Source of the DNA: Liolophura sinensis
Lineage: Eukaryota > Mollusca > Polyplacophora > Chitonida > Chitonidae
Assembly: GCF_032854445.1 (NCBI RefSeq)
Contig: NW_027018065.1
Span: 1-64,000 of the forward strand
DNA length: 64,000 nucleotides
Reading direction: 5' to 3'
Of this stretch, positions 1 to 13,400 are shown piece after piece; the first letter of the stretch is position 1; each line of letters opens with the position of its first letter. The notes under the pieces were generated by a model. It did not search any database and was not told where the DNA came from. It worked only from the letters and a program-made list of their open reading frames with translations. A program made the translations under genes and the position numbers.

Positions 1-3000
1 CCAAAAGATGCGGAATTGAGCCAGGCATCGGCAGCTGTTGAAAAATTGCAAATTTCCCTGGTTTCCATGGAGTAAGAGCGTTGCTGGGCACGTGATTATG
101 ATATAAATGATCATTCAATTGTCGCTACAGCCAAAAGTATTGGTCGGAGAGCAACGCGGTTTGCACCATTCGATTTCTCGTCACAAAATACGTCGGATAA
201 GCCTCTTACCAGCAGCACTGGAACAGTTTTCGCACTTTTGCATTTTGCCTGGTCTTTTTGTTAATTGAAATCGGCTACACTGTACTCTGTACAATCGCGA
301 CTGGTCATTAGTATATTCAACTTTTGACTATAAGTTATGTGCCCTTCGGTAGCCCAGAAGACCTGAAATCTTTGGGCTAAGCCCATTTAACTCACCCAGC
401 AATTGTCTTACTTCTAAGTGCAAGACAATCTCAATGTCTTTATCTACGTGTAGAAAAACCACACCATTTGTACCTAAAAAACACAAGGTACTTGATACAG
501 TCTGCTGTAAAAAGTACAACTGAACATTGACCCACTTCAGTAAGGTGCCAAAAGATGCGGAATTGAGCCAGGCATCGGCAGCTGTTAAAAAATTGTAAAG
601 TTCCCTGGTTTCCATGGAGTAAGAGCCGTTGCTGGGCAAGTGATTATGACATAAATGATCATTCAATTGTCGCTACAGCCAAACGTATTGGTCGGAGAGC
701 AACGCGGATTGCACCATTCGATTTCTCGTCACAAAATACGTCGGTTTAGCCTCTTACCAGCAGCACTGGAACAGTTTTTCCACTTTTGCATTTTTGCCTG
801 GTCTTTTTGTTAATTGAAATCGGCTACACTGTACTCTGTACAATCGCGACTGGTCATTACTATATTCAACTTTTGACTATAAGTTATGTGCCCTTCGGTA
901 GCCCAGAAGACCTGAAATCTTTGCGCTTAGCCCATTTAACTCACCCAGCAATTGCCTTACTTCTAAGTGCAAGACAATCTCAATGTCTTTATCTACGTGT
1001 AGAAAAACCACACCATTTGTACGTGAGAAACACAAGGTTCTTGATACAGTCTGCTGTAAAAAGTACAACTGACCACAGACCCACATGAATAAGGTGCCAA
1101 AAGATGCGGAATTGAGCCAGGCATCGGCAGCTGTTGAAAAATTGCAAATTTTCCTGGTTTCCATGGAGTAAGAGCCGTTGCTGGGCACGTGATTATGATA
1201 TAAATGATCATTCAATTGTCGCTACAGCCAAAAGTATTGGTCGGAGAGCAACGCGGTTTGCACCATTCGATTTCTCGTCACAAAATACGTCGGATTAGCC
1301 TCTTACCAGCAGCACTGGAACAGTTTTCGCACTTTTGCATTTTTGCCTGGTCTTTTTGTTAATTGAAATCGGCTACACTGTACTCTGTACAATCGCGACT
1401 GGTCATTAGTATATTCAACTTTTGACTATAAGTTATGTGCCCTTCGGTAGCCCAGAAGACCTGAAATCTTTGGGCTAAGCCCATTTAACTCACCCAGCAA
1501 TTGTCTTACTTCTAAGTGCAAGACAATCTCAATGTCTTTATCTACGTGTAGAAAAACCACACCATTTGTACCTAAAAAACACAAGGTACTTGATACAGTC
1601 TGCTGTAAAAAGTACAACTGAACATTGACCCACTTCAGTAAGGTGCCAAAAGATGCGGAATTGAGCCAGGCATCGGCAGCTGTTAAAAAATTGTAAAGTT
1701 CCCTGGTTTCCATGGAGTAAGAGCCGTTGCTGGGCACGTGATTATGACATAAATGATCATTCAATTGTTACTACAGCCAAAAGTATTGGTCGGAGAGCAA
1801 CGCGGTTTGCACCATTCGATTTCTCGTCACAAAATACGTCGGATTAGCCTCTTACCAGCAGCACTGGAACAGTTTTTCCACTTTTGCATTTTTACCTGGT
1901 CTTTTTGTTAATTGAAATCGGCTACACTGTACTCTGTACAATCGCGACTGGTCATTACTATATTTAACTTTTGACTATAAGTTATGTGCCCTTCGGTAGC
2001 CCAGAAGATCTAAAAATCTTTGGGCTAAGCCCATTTAACTCACCCAGCAATTGCCTTACTTCTAAGTGCATGACAATCTCAATGTCTTTATCTACGTGTA
2101 GAAAAACCACACCATTTGTACGTGTTAAACACAAGGTACTTGATACAGTCTGCTGTAAAAAATTCAACTGAACACTGACCCACTTCAGTAAGGTGCCAAA
2201 AGATGCGGAATTGAGCCAGGCATCGGCAGCTGTTGAAAAATTGCAAATTTCCCTGGTTTCCATGGAGTAAGAGCCGTTGCTGGGCACGTGATTATGACAT
2301 AAATGATCATTCAATTGTCGCTACAGCCAAAAGTATTGGTCGGAGAGCAACGCGGATTGCACCATTCGATTTCTCGTCACAAAATACGTCGGATTAGCCT
2401 CTTACCAGCAGCACTGGAACAGTTTTTCCACTTTTGCATTTTTGCCTGGTCTTTTTGTTAATTGAAATCGGCTACACTGTACTCTGTACAATCGCGACTG
2501 ATCATTACTATATTCAACTTTTGACTATAAGTTATGTGCCCTTCGGTAGCCCAGAAGACCTGAAATCTTTGGGCTAAGCCCATTTAACTCACCCAGCAAT
2601 TGTCTTACTTCTAAGTGCAAGACAATCTCAATGTCTTTATCTACGTGTAGAAAAACCACACTATTTGTACATAAAAAAACACAAGGTACTTGATACAGTC
2701 TGCTGTAAAAAGTACAACTAAACACTGACCCACTTCAGTAAGGTGCCAAAGATGCGGAATTGAGCCAGGCATCGGCAGCTGTTGAAAAATTGCAAATTTC
2801 CCTGGTTTCCATGGAGTAAGAGCCGTTGCTGGGCACGTGATTATGACATAAATGATCATTCAATTGTCACTACAGCCAAAAGTATTGGTCGGAGAGCAAC
2901 GCGGTTTGCACCATTCGATTTCTCGTCACAAATACGTCGGATTAGCCTCTTACCAGCAGCACTGGAACAATTTTTCTTCTAATTTTGCATTTTTGCCTGC

Positions 3001-3845
3001 TCTTTTTGTTAATTGAAATCGGCTACACTGTTACTCTGTACAATCGCGACTGGTCATTACTATATTCAACTTTTGACTATAAGTTATGTGCCCTTCGGTA
3101 GCCCAGAAGACCTGAAATCTTTGGGCTAAGCCCATTTAACTCACCCAGCAATTGCCTTACTTCTAAGTGCAAGACAATCTCAATGTCTTTATCTACGTGT
3201 AGAAAAACCACACCATTTGTACGTGTTAAACACAAGGTACTTGATACAGTCTGCTGTAAAAAATTCAACTGAACACTGACCCACTTCAGTAAGGTGCCAA
3301 AAGATGCGGAATTGAGCCAGGCATCGGCAGCTGTTGAAAAATTGCAAATTTCCCTGGTTTCCATGGAGTAAGAGCCGTTGCTGGGCACGTGATTATGACA
3401 TAAATGATCATTCAATTGTCGCTACAGCCAAAAGTATTGGTCGGAGAGCAACGCGGTTTGCACCATTCGATTTCTCGTCACAAAATACGTCGGATTAGCC
3501 TCTTACCAGCAGCACTGGAACAGTTTTTCCACTTTTGCATTTTTGCCTTGTCTTTTTGTTAATTGAAATCGGCTACACTGTACTCTGTACAATCGCGACT
3601 GGTCATTACTATATTCAACTTTTGACTATAAGTTATGTGCCCTTCGGTAGCCCAGAAGACGTCAAATCTTTGGGCTAAGCCCATTTAACTCACCCAGCAA
3701 ATGCCTTACTTCTAAGTGCAAGACAATCTCAATGTCTTTATCTACGTGTAGAAAAACCACACCATTTGTACATGAAAAACACAAGGTACTTGATACAGTC
3801 TGCTGTAAAAAGTACAACTGACCACAGACCCACATGAAAAAGGTG
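1..3845 (+). repeat. Left segment, monomers 1-7, no clear higher-order unit
   Basis: Starts: 1, 548, 1097, 1646, 2196, 2746, 3297. Tails: E, B, E, A', G, A', D. Monomer 1 is 547 bp, short by single bases in gagcgttg (about 79) and in the T tract near 241. Monomers 1 and 3 are close to each other. Monomer 6 has small indels: gccaaagatg at its start, cacaaatacg (about 2928), an extra ttc in tttttcttctaatttt (about 2970) and gttactctg (about 3031). Monomer 6 also combines allele blocks that are otherwise separate (see findings). Confidence 0.9.
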
Positions 3846-6800
3846 CCAAAAGATGCGGAATTGAGCCAGGCATCGGCAGCTGTTGAAAATTGCAAATTTC
3901 CCTGGTTTCCATGGAGTAAGAGCCGTTGCTGTAGGCACGTGATTATGACATAAATGATCATTCAATTGTCGCTACAGCCAAACGTATTGGCCGGAGAGCA
4001 ACGCGGATTGCACCATTCGATTTCTCGTCACAAAATACGTCGGATTCGCCTCTTACAGCAGCACTGGAACAGTTTTTCCACTTTTGCATTTTTGCCTGGT
4101 CTTTTTGTTAATTGAAATCGGCTACACTGTACTCTGTACAATCGCGACTGGTCATTACTATATTCAACTTTTGACTATAAGTTATGTGCCCTTCGGTAGC
4201 CAGAAGACCTGAAATCTTTGGGCTAAGCCCATTTAACTCACCCAGCAATTGTCTTACTTCTAAGTGCAAGACAATCTCAATGTCTTTATCTACGTGTAGA
4301 AAAACCACACCATTTGTACATAAAAAACAGAAGGTACTTGATACAGTCTGCTGTAAAAAGTACAACTAAACACTGACCCACTTCAGTAAGGTGCCAAAAG
4401 ATGCGGAATTGAGCCAGGCATCGGCAGCTGTTGAAAAATTGCAAATTTCCCTGGTTTCCATGGAGTAAGAGCCGTTTCTGGGCACGTGATTATGACATAA
4501 ATGATCATTCAATTGTCACTACAGCCAAAAGTATTGGTCGGAGAGCAACGCGGTTTGCACCATTCGATTTCTCCTTACAAAATACGTCGGATTAGCCTCT
4601 TACCAGCAGCACTGGAACAGTTTTCGCACTTTTGCATTTTTGCCTGGTCTTTTTGTTAATTGAAATCGGCTACACTGTACTCTGTACAATCGCGACTGGT
4701 CATTACTATATTCAACTTTTGACTATAAGTTATGTGCCCTTCGGTAGCCCAGAAGACCTGAAATCTTTGGGCTAAGCCCATTTAACTCACCCAGCAATTG
4801 TCTTACTTCTAAGTGCAAGACAATCTCAATGTCTTTATCTACGTGTAGAAAAACCACACCATTTGTACATAAAAAACACGAGGTACTTGATGCAGTCTGC
4901 TGTAAAAAGTACAACTGAACATTGACCCACTTCAGTAAGGTGCCAAAAGATGCGGAATTGAGCCAGGCATCGGCAGCTGTTAAAAAATTGTAAAGTTCCC
5001 TGGTTTCCATGGAGTAAGAGCCGTTGCTGGGCACGTGATTATGACATAAATGATCATTCAATTGTTACTACAGCCAAAAGTATTGGTCGGAGAGCAACGC
5101 GGTTTGCACCATTCGATTTCTCGTCACAAAATACGTCGGATTAGCCTCTTACCAGCAGCACTGGAACAGTTTTTCCACTTTTGCATTTTTACCTGGTCTT
5201 TTTGTTAATTGAAATCGGCTACACTGTACTCTGTACAATCGCGACTGGTCATTACTATATTCAACTTTTGACTATAAGTTATGTGCCCTTCGGTAGCCCA
5301 GAAGACGTCAAATCTTTGCGCTTAGCCCATTTAACTCACCCAGCAATTGCCTTACTTCTAAGTGCAAGACAATCTCAATGTCTTTATCTACGTGTAGAAA
5401 AACCACACCATTTGTACGTGAGAAACACAAGGTTCTTGATACAGTCTGCTGTAAAAAGTACAACTAAACACTGACCCACTTCAGTAAGGTGCCAAAAGAT
5501 GCGGAATTGAGCCAGGCATCGGCAGCTGTTGAAAAATTGCAAATTTCCCTGGTTTCCATGGAGTAAGAGCCGTTTCTGGGCACGTGATTATGACATAAAT
5601 GATCATTCAATTGTCACTACAGCCAAAAGTATTGGTCGGAGAGCAACGCGGTTTGCACCATTCGATTTCTCGTCACAAAATACGTCGGATTAGCCTCTTA
5701 CCAGCAGCACTGGAACAGTTTTCGCACTTTTGCATTTTTACCTGGTCTTTTTGTTAATTGAAATCGGCTACACTGTACTCTGTACAATCGCGACTGGTCA
5801 TTACTATATTCAACTTTTGACTATAAGTTATGTGCCCTTCGGTAGCCCAGAAGACCTGAAATCTTTGGGCCAAGCCCATTTAACTCACCCAGCAATTGTC
5901 TTACTTCTAAGTCCAAGACAATCTCAATGTCTTTATCTACGTGTAGAAAAACCACACCATTTGTACGTGAAAAACACAAGGTACTTGATACAGTCTGCTG
6001 TATAAAGTACAACTGACCACAGACCCACATGAATAAGGTGCCAAAAGATGCGGAATTGAGCCAGGCATCGGCAGCTGTTGAAAAATTGCAAATTTCCCTG
6101 GTTTCCATGGAGTAAGAGCCGTTGCTGGGCACGTGATTATGACATAAATGATCATTCAATTGTCGCTACAGCCAAAAGTATTGGTCGGAGAGCAACGCGG
6201 TTTGCACCATTCGATTTCTCGTCACAAAATACGTCGGATTAGCCTCTTACCAGCAGCACTGGAACAGTTTTCGCACTTTTGCATTTTTGCCTGGTCTTTT
6301 TGTTAATTGAAATCGGCTACACTGTACTCTGTACAATCGCGACTGGTCATTACTATATTCAACTTTTGACTATAAGTTATGTGCCCTTCGGTAGCCCAGA
6401 AGACCTGAAATCTTTGGGCTAAGCCCATTTAACTCACCCAGCAATTGTCTTACTTCTAAGTGCAAGACAATCTCAATGTCTTTATCTACGTGTAGAAAAA
6501 CCACACCATTTGTACATAAAAAACAGAAGGTACTTGATACAGTCTGCTGTAAAAAGTACAACTGAACATTGACCCACTTCAGTAAGGTGCCAAAAGATGC
6601 GGAATTGAGCCAGGCATCGGCAGCTGTTGAAAAATTGTAAAGTTCCCTGGTTTCCATGGAGTAAGAGCCGTTGCTGGGCACGTGATTATGACATAAATGA
6701 TCATTCAATTGTTACTACAGCCAAAAGTATTGGTCGGAGAGCAACGCGGTTTGCACCATTCGATTTCTCGTCACAAAATACGTCGGATTAGCCTCTTACC

Positions 6801-7138
6801 AGCAGCACTGGAACAGTTTTTCCACTTTTGCATTTTTACCTGGTCTTTTTGTTAATTGAAATCGGCTACACTGTACTCTGTACAATCGCGACTGGTCATT
6901 ACTATATTTAACTTTTGACTATAAGTTATGTGCCCTTCGGTAGCCCAGAAGACGTGAAATCTTTGGGCTAAGCCCATTTAACTCACCCAGCAATTGTCTT
7001 ACTTCTAAGTGCAAGACAATCTGAATGTCTTTATCTACGTGTAGAAAAACCACACCATTTGTACATAAAAAACACGAGGTACTTGATGCAGTCTGCTGTA
7101 AAAAGTACAACTAAACACAGACCCACATTTATAAGGTG
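3846..7138 (+). repeat. Six-monomer higher-order repeat, copy 1 (monomers 8-13)
   Basis: Starts: 3846, 4394, 4943, 5492, 6041, 6590. Tails: G, E, G, B, E, C-like (aaacacag). It matches 7139-10434 monomer for monomer at an offset of about 3296 bp. Shared private marks are gctgtaggcacg (3928 and 7222), the aaacg/ggccgg allele, cggattcgcctc, ctccttacaaaatacg in the second monomer, gtttctgggc in the second and fourth, and tataaagtac before tail B. The first ~80 bp of monomer 8 differ from monomer 14, so the real breakpoint lies just inside, before 3928. Single-base losses unique to this copy occur at about 3889, 4056 and 4200. Confidence 0.9.
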
Positions 7139-10100
7139 CCAAAAGATGCGGAATTGGGCCAGATATCGGCAGCTGTTGAAAAATTGCAAATTTCCCTGGT
7201 TTCCATGGAGTAAGAGCCGTTGCTGTAGGCACGTGATTATGACATAAATGATCATTCAATTGTCGCTACAGCCAAACGTATTGGCCGGAGAGCAACGCGG
7301 ATTGCACCATTCGATTTCTCGTCACAAAATACGTCGGATTCGCCTCTTACCAGCAGCACTGGAACAGTTTTTCCACTTTTGCATTTTTGCCTGGTCTTTT
7401 TGTTAATTGAAATCGGCTACACTGTACTCTGTACAATCGCGACTGGTCATTACTATATTCAACTTTTGACTATAAGTTATGTGCCCTTCGGTAGCCCAGA
7501 AGACCTGAAATCTTTGGGCTAAGCCCATTTAACTCACCCAGCAATTGTCTTACTTCTAAGTGCAAGACAATCTCAATGTCTTTATCTACGTGTAGAAAAA
7601 CCACACTATTTGTACATAAAAAACAGAAGGTACTTGATACAGTCTGCTGTAAAAAGTACAACTAAACACTGACCCACTTCAGTAAGGTGCCAAAAGATGC
7701 GGAATTGAGCCAGGCATCGGCAGCTGTTGAAAAATTGCAAATTTCCCTGGTTTCCATGGAGTAAGAGCCGTTTCTGGGCACGTGATTATGACATAAATGA
7801 TCATTCAATTGTCACTACAGCCAAAAGTATTGGTCGGAGAGCAACGCGGTTTGCACCATTCGATTTCTCCTTACAAAATACGTCGGATTAGCCTCTTACC
7901 AGCAGCACTGGAACAGTTTTCGCACTTTTGCATTTTTGCCTGGTCTTTTTGTTAATTGAAATCGGCTACACTGTACTCTGTACAATCGCGACTGGTCATT
8001 ACTATATTCAACTTTTGACTATAAGTTATGTGCCCTTCGGTAGCCCAGAAGACCTGAAATCTTTGGGCTAAGCCCATTTAACTCACCCAGCAATTGTCTT
8101 ACTTCTAAGTGCAAGACAATCTCAATGTCTTTATCTACGTGTAGAAAAACCACACCATTTGTACATAAAAAACACGAGGTACTTGATGCAGTCTGCTGTA
8201 AAAAGTACAACTGAACATTGACCCACTTCAGTAAGGTGCCAAAAGATGCGGAATTGAGCCAGGCATCGGCAGCTGTTAAAAAATTGTAAAGTTCCCTGGT
8301 TTCCATGGAGTAAGAGCCGTTGCTGGGCACGTGATTATGACATAAATGATCATTCAATTGTTACTACAGCCAAAAGTATTGGTCGGAGAGCAACGCGGTT
8401 TGCACCATTCGATTTCTCGTCACAAAATACGTCGGATTAGCCTCTTACCAGCAGCACTGGAACAGTTTTTCCACTTTTGCATTTTTACCTGGTCTTTTTG
8501 TTAATTGAAATCGGCTACACTGTACTCTGTACAATCGCGACTGGTCATTACTATATTCAACTTTTGACTATAAGTTATGTGCCCTTCGGTAGCCCAGAAG
8601 ACGTCAAATCTTTGCGCTTAGCCCATTTAACTCACCCAGCAATTGCCTTACTTCTAAGTGCAAGACAATCTCAATGTCTTTATCTACGTGTAGAAAAACC
8701 ACACCATTTGTACGTGAGAAACACAAGGTTCTTGATACAGTCTGCTGTAAAAAGTACAACTAAACACTGACCCACTTCAGTAAGGTGCCAAAAGATGCGG
8801 AATTGAGCCAGGCATCGGCAGCTGTTGAAAAATTGCAAATTTCCCTGGTTTCCATGGAGTAAGAGCCGTTTCTGGGCACGTGATTATGACATAAATGATC
8901 ATTCAATTGTCACTACAGCCAAAAGTATTGGTCGGAGAGCAACGCGGTTTGCACCATTCGATTTCTCGTCACAAAATACGTCGGATTAGCCTCTTACCAG
9001 CAGCACTGGAACAGTTTTCGCACTTTTGCATTTTTACCTGGTCTTTTTGTTAATTGAAATCGGCTACACTGTACTCTGTACAATCGCGACTGGTCATTAC
9101 TATATTCAACTTTTGACTATAAGTTATGTGCCCTTCGGTAGCCCAGAAGACCTGAAATCTTTGGGCCAAGCCCATTTAACTCACCCAGCAATTGTCTTAC
9201 TTCTAAGTCCAAGACAATCTCAATGTCTTTATCTACGTGTAGAAAAACCACACCATTTGTACGTGAAAAACACAAGGTACTTGATACAGTCTGCTGTATA
9301 AAGTACAACTGACCACAGACCCACATGAATAAGGTGCCAAAAGATGCGGAATTGAGCCAGGCATCGGCAGCTGTTGAAAAATTGCAAATTTCCCTGGTTT
9401 CCATGGAGTAAGAGCCGTTGCTGGGCACGTGATTATGACATAAATGATCATTCAATTGTCGCTACAGCCAAAAGTATTGGTCGGAGAGCAACGCGGTTTG
9501 CACCATTGGATTTCTCGTCACAAAATACGTCGGATTAGCCTCTTACCAGCAGCACTGGAACAGTTTTCGCACTTTTGCATTTTTGCCTGGTCTTTTTGTT
9601 AATTGAAATCGGCTACACTGTACTCTGTACAATCGCGACTGGTCATTACTATATTCAACTTTTGACTATAAGTTATGTGCCCTTCGGTAGCCCAGAAGAC
9701 CTGAAGTCTTTGGGCTAAGCCCATTTAACTCACCCAGCAATTGTCTTACTTCTAAGTGCAAGACAATCTCAATGTCTTTATCTACGTGTAGAAAAACCAC
9801 ACCATTTGTACATAAAAAACAGAAGGTACTTGATACAGTCTGCTGTAAAAAGTACAACTGAACATTGACCCACTTCAGTAAGGTGCCAAAAGATGCGGAA
9901 TTGAGCCAGGCATCGGCAGCTGTTAAAAAATTGTAAAGTTCCCTGGTTTCCATGGAGTAAGAGCCGTTGCTGGGCACGTGATTATGACATAAATGATCAT
10001 TCAATTGTTACTACAGCCAAAAGTATTGGTCGGAGAGCAACGCGGTTTGCACCATTCGATTTCTCGTCACAAAATACGTCGGATTAGCCTCTTACCAGCA

Positions 10101-10434
10101 GCACTGGAACAGTTTTTCCACTTTTGCATTTTTACCTGGTCTTTTTGTTAATTGAAATCGGCTACACTGTACTCTGTACAATCGCGACTGGTCATTACTA
10201 TATTTAACTTTTGACTATAAGTTATGTGCCCTTCGGTAGCCCAGAAGACGTGAAATCTTTGGGCTAAGCCCATTTAACTCACCCAGCAATTGTCTTACTT
10301 CTAAGTGCAAGACAATCTGAATGTCTTTATCTACGTGTAGAAAAACCACACCATTTGTACATAAAAAACACGAGGTACTTGATGCAGTCTGCTGTAAAAA
10401 GTACAACTAAACACTGACCCACATTTATAAGGTG
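7139..10434 (+). repeat. Six-monomer higher-order repeat, copy 2 (monomers 14-19)
   Basis: Starts: 7139, 7690, 8239, 8788, 9337, 9886. Tails: G, E, G, B, E, C. By eye I find about four substitutions against copy 1 over the last five monomers: caccattgg at about 9507, cctgaagtc at about 9705, ttaaaaaattg against ttgaaaaattg near 9924, and cactg against cacag in the last tail. Such closeness means a very recent duplication, or an assembly that resolved the same unit twice. Monomers 20-21 then repeat the register of monomers 16-17 once more before the pattern changes. Confidence 0.9.
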
Positions 10435-13400
10435 CCAAAAGATGCGGATTTGGGCCAGGTATCGGCAGCTGTTGAAAAATTGCCAATTTCCCTGGTTTCC
10501 ATGGAGTAAGAGCCGTTGCTGTGCACGTGATTATGACATAAATGATCATTCAATTGTCGCTACAGGCAAAAGTATTGGTCGGAGAGCAACGCGGTTTGCA
10601 CCATTCGATTTCTCGTCACAAAATACGTCGGATTAGCCTCTTACCAGCAGCACTGGAACAGTTTTCGCACTTTTGCATTTTTGCCTGGTCTTTTTGTTAA
10701 TTGAAATCGGCTACACTGTACTCTGTACAATCGCGACTGGTCATTACTATATTCAACTTTTGACTATAAGTTATGTGCCCTTCGGTAGCCCAGAAGACGT
10801 CAAATCTTTGCGCTTAGCCCATTTAACTCACCCAGCAATTGTCTTACTTCTAAGTGCAAGACAATCTCAATGTCTTTATCTACGTGTAGAAAAACCACAC
10901 CATTTGTACGTGAGAAACACAAGGTTCTTGATACAGTCTGCTGTAAAAAGTACAACTAAACACTGACCCACTTCAGTAAGGTGCCAAAAGATGCGGAATT
11001 GAGCCAGGCATCGGCAGCTGTTGAAAAATTGCAAATTTCCCTGGGTTCCATGGAGTAAGAGCCGTTGCTGGGCACGTGATTATGACATAAATGATCATTC
11101 AATTGTCACTACAGCCAAAAGTATTGGTCGGAGAGCAACGCGGTTTGCACCATTCGATTTCTCGTCACAAAATACGTCGGATTAGCCTCTTACCAGCAGC
11201 ACTGGAACAGTTTTCGCACTTTTGCATTTTTGCCTGGTCTTTTTGTTAATTGAAATCGGCTACACTGTACTCTGTACAATCGCGACTGGTCATTACTATA
11301 TTCAACTTTTGACTATAAGTTATGTGCCCTTCGGTAGCCCAGAAGACCTGAAATCTTTGGGCCAAGCCCATTTAACTCACCCAGCAATTGTCTTACTTCT
11401 AAGTCCAAGACAATCTCAATGTCTTTATCTACGTGTAGAAAAACCACACCATTTGTACGTGAAAAACACAAGGTACTTGATACAGTCTGCTGTATAAAGT
11501 ACAACTGACCACAGACCCACATGAATAAGGTGCCAAAAGATGCGGAATTGAGCCAGGCATCGGCAGCTGTTAAAAAATTGTAAAGTTCCCTGGTTTCCAT
11601 GGAGTAAGAGCCGTTGCTGGGCACGTGATTATGACATAAATGATCATTCAATTGTTACTACAGCCAAAAGTATTGGTCGGAGAGCAACGCGGTTTGCACC
11701 ATTCGATTTCTCGTCACAAAATACGTCGGATTAGCCTCTTACCAGCAGCACTGGAACAGTTTTTCCACTTTTGCATTTTTACCTGGTCTTTTTGTTAATT
11801 GAAATCGGCTACACTGTACTCTGTACAATCGCGACTGGTCATTACTATATTTAACTTTTGACTATAAGTTATGTGCCCTTCGGTAGCCCAGAAGATCTAA
11901 AAATCTTTGGGCTAAGCCCATTTAACTCACCCAGCAATTGCCTTACGTCTAAGTGCAAGACAATCTGAATGTCTTTATCTACGTGTAGAAAAACCACACC
12001 ATTTGTACGTGTTAAACACAAGGTACTTGATACAGTCTGCTGTAAAAAATTCAACTGAACACTGACCCACTTCAGTAAGGTGCCAAAAGATGCGGAATTG
12101 AGCCAGGCATCGGCAGCTGTTGAAAAATTGCAAATTTCCCTGGTTTCCATGGAGTAAGAGCCGTTGCTGGGCACGTGATTATGACATAAATGATCATTCA
12201 ATTGTCGCTACAGCCAAAAGTATTGGTCGGAGAGCAACGCGGTTTGCACCATTCGATTTCTCGTCACAAAATACGTAGGATTAGCCTCTTACCAGCAGCA
12301 CTGGAACAGTTTTTCCACTTTTGCATTTTTGCCTGGTCTTTTTGTTAATTGAAATCGGCTACACTGTACTCTGTACAATCGCGACTGGTCATTACTATAT
12401 TCAACTTTTGACTATAAGTTATGTGCCCTTCGGTAGCCCAGAAGACCTGAAATCTTTGGGCTAAGCCCATTTAACTCACCCAGCAAATGCCTTACTTCTA
12501 AGTGCAAGACAATCTCAATGTCTTTATCTACGTGTAGAAAAACCACACCATTTGTACATAAAAAACACAAGGTACTTGATACAGTCTGCTGTAAAAAGTA
12601 CAACTGACCACAGACCCACATGAAAAAGGTGCCAAAAGATGCGGAATTGAGCCAGGCATCGGCAGCTGTTGAAAAATTGCAAATTTCCCTGGTTTCCATG
12701 GAGTAAGAGCCGTTGCTGTGGGTACGTGATTATGACATAAATGATCATTCAATTGTCGCTACAGCCAAACGTATTGGTCGGAGAGCAACGCGGATTGCAC
12801 CATTCGATTTCTCGTCACAAAATACGTCGGATTAGCCTCTTACCAGCAGCACTGGAACAGTTTTTCCACTTTTGCATTTTTGCCTGGTCCTTTTGTTAAT
12901 TGAAATCGGCTACACTGTACTCTGTACAATCGTGAGTGGTCATTACTATATTCAACTTTTGACTATAAGTTATGTGCCCTTCGGTAGCCCAGAAGACCTG
13001 AAATCTTTGGGCTAAGCCCATTTAACTCACCCAGCAATTGTCTTACTTCTAAGTCCAAGACAATCTCAATGTCTTTATCTACGTGTAGAAAAACCACACC
13101 ATTTGTACGTGAAAAACACAAGGTACTTGATACAGTCTGCTGTAAAAAGTATAACTAAACACTGGCCCACATTTATAAGGTGCCAAAAGATGCGGAATTG
13201 GGCCAGGCATCGGCAGCTGTTAAAAAATTGCAAATATCCCTGGTTTCCATGGAGTAAGAGCCGTTGCTGGGCACGTGATTATGACATCAATATTCATTGA
13301 TTTGTCGCTACAGCCAAAAGTATTGGTCGGAGAGCAACGCGGTTTGCACCATTCGATTTCTCGTCACAAAATACGTCGGATTAGCCTCTTACCAGCAGCA

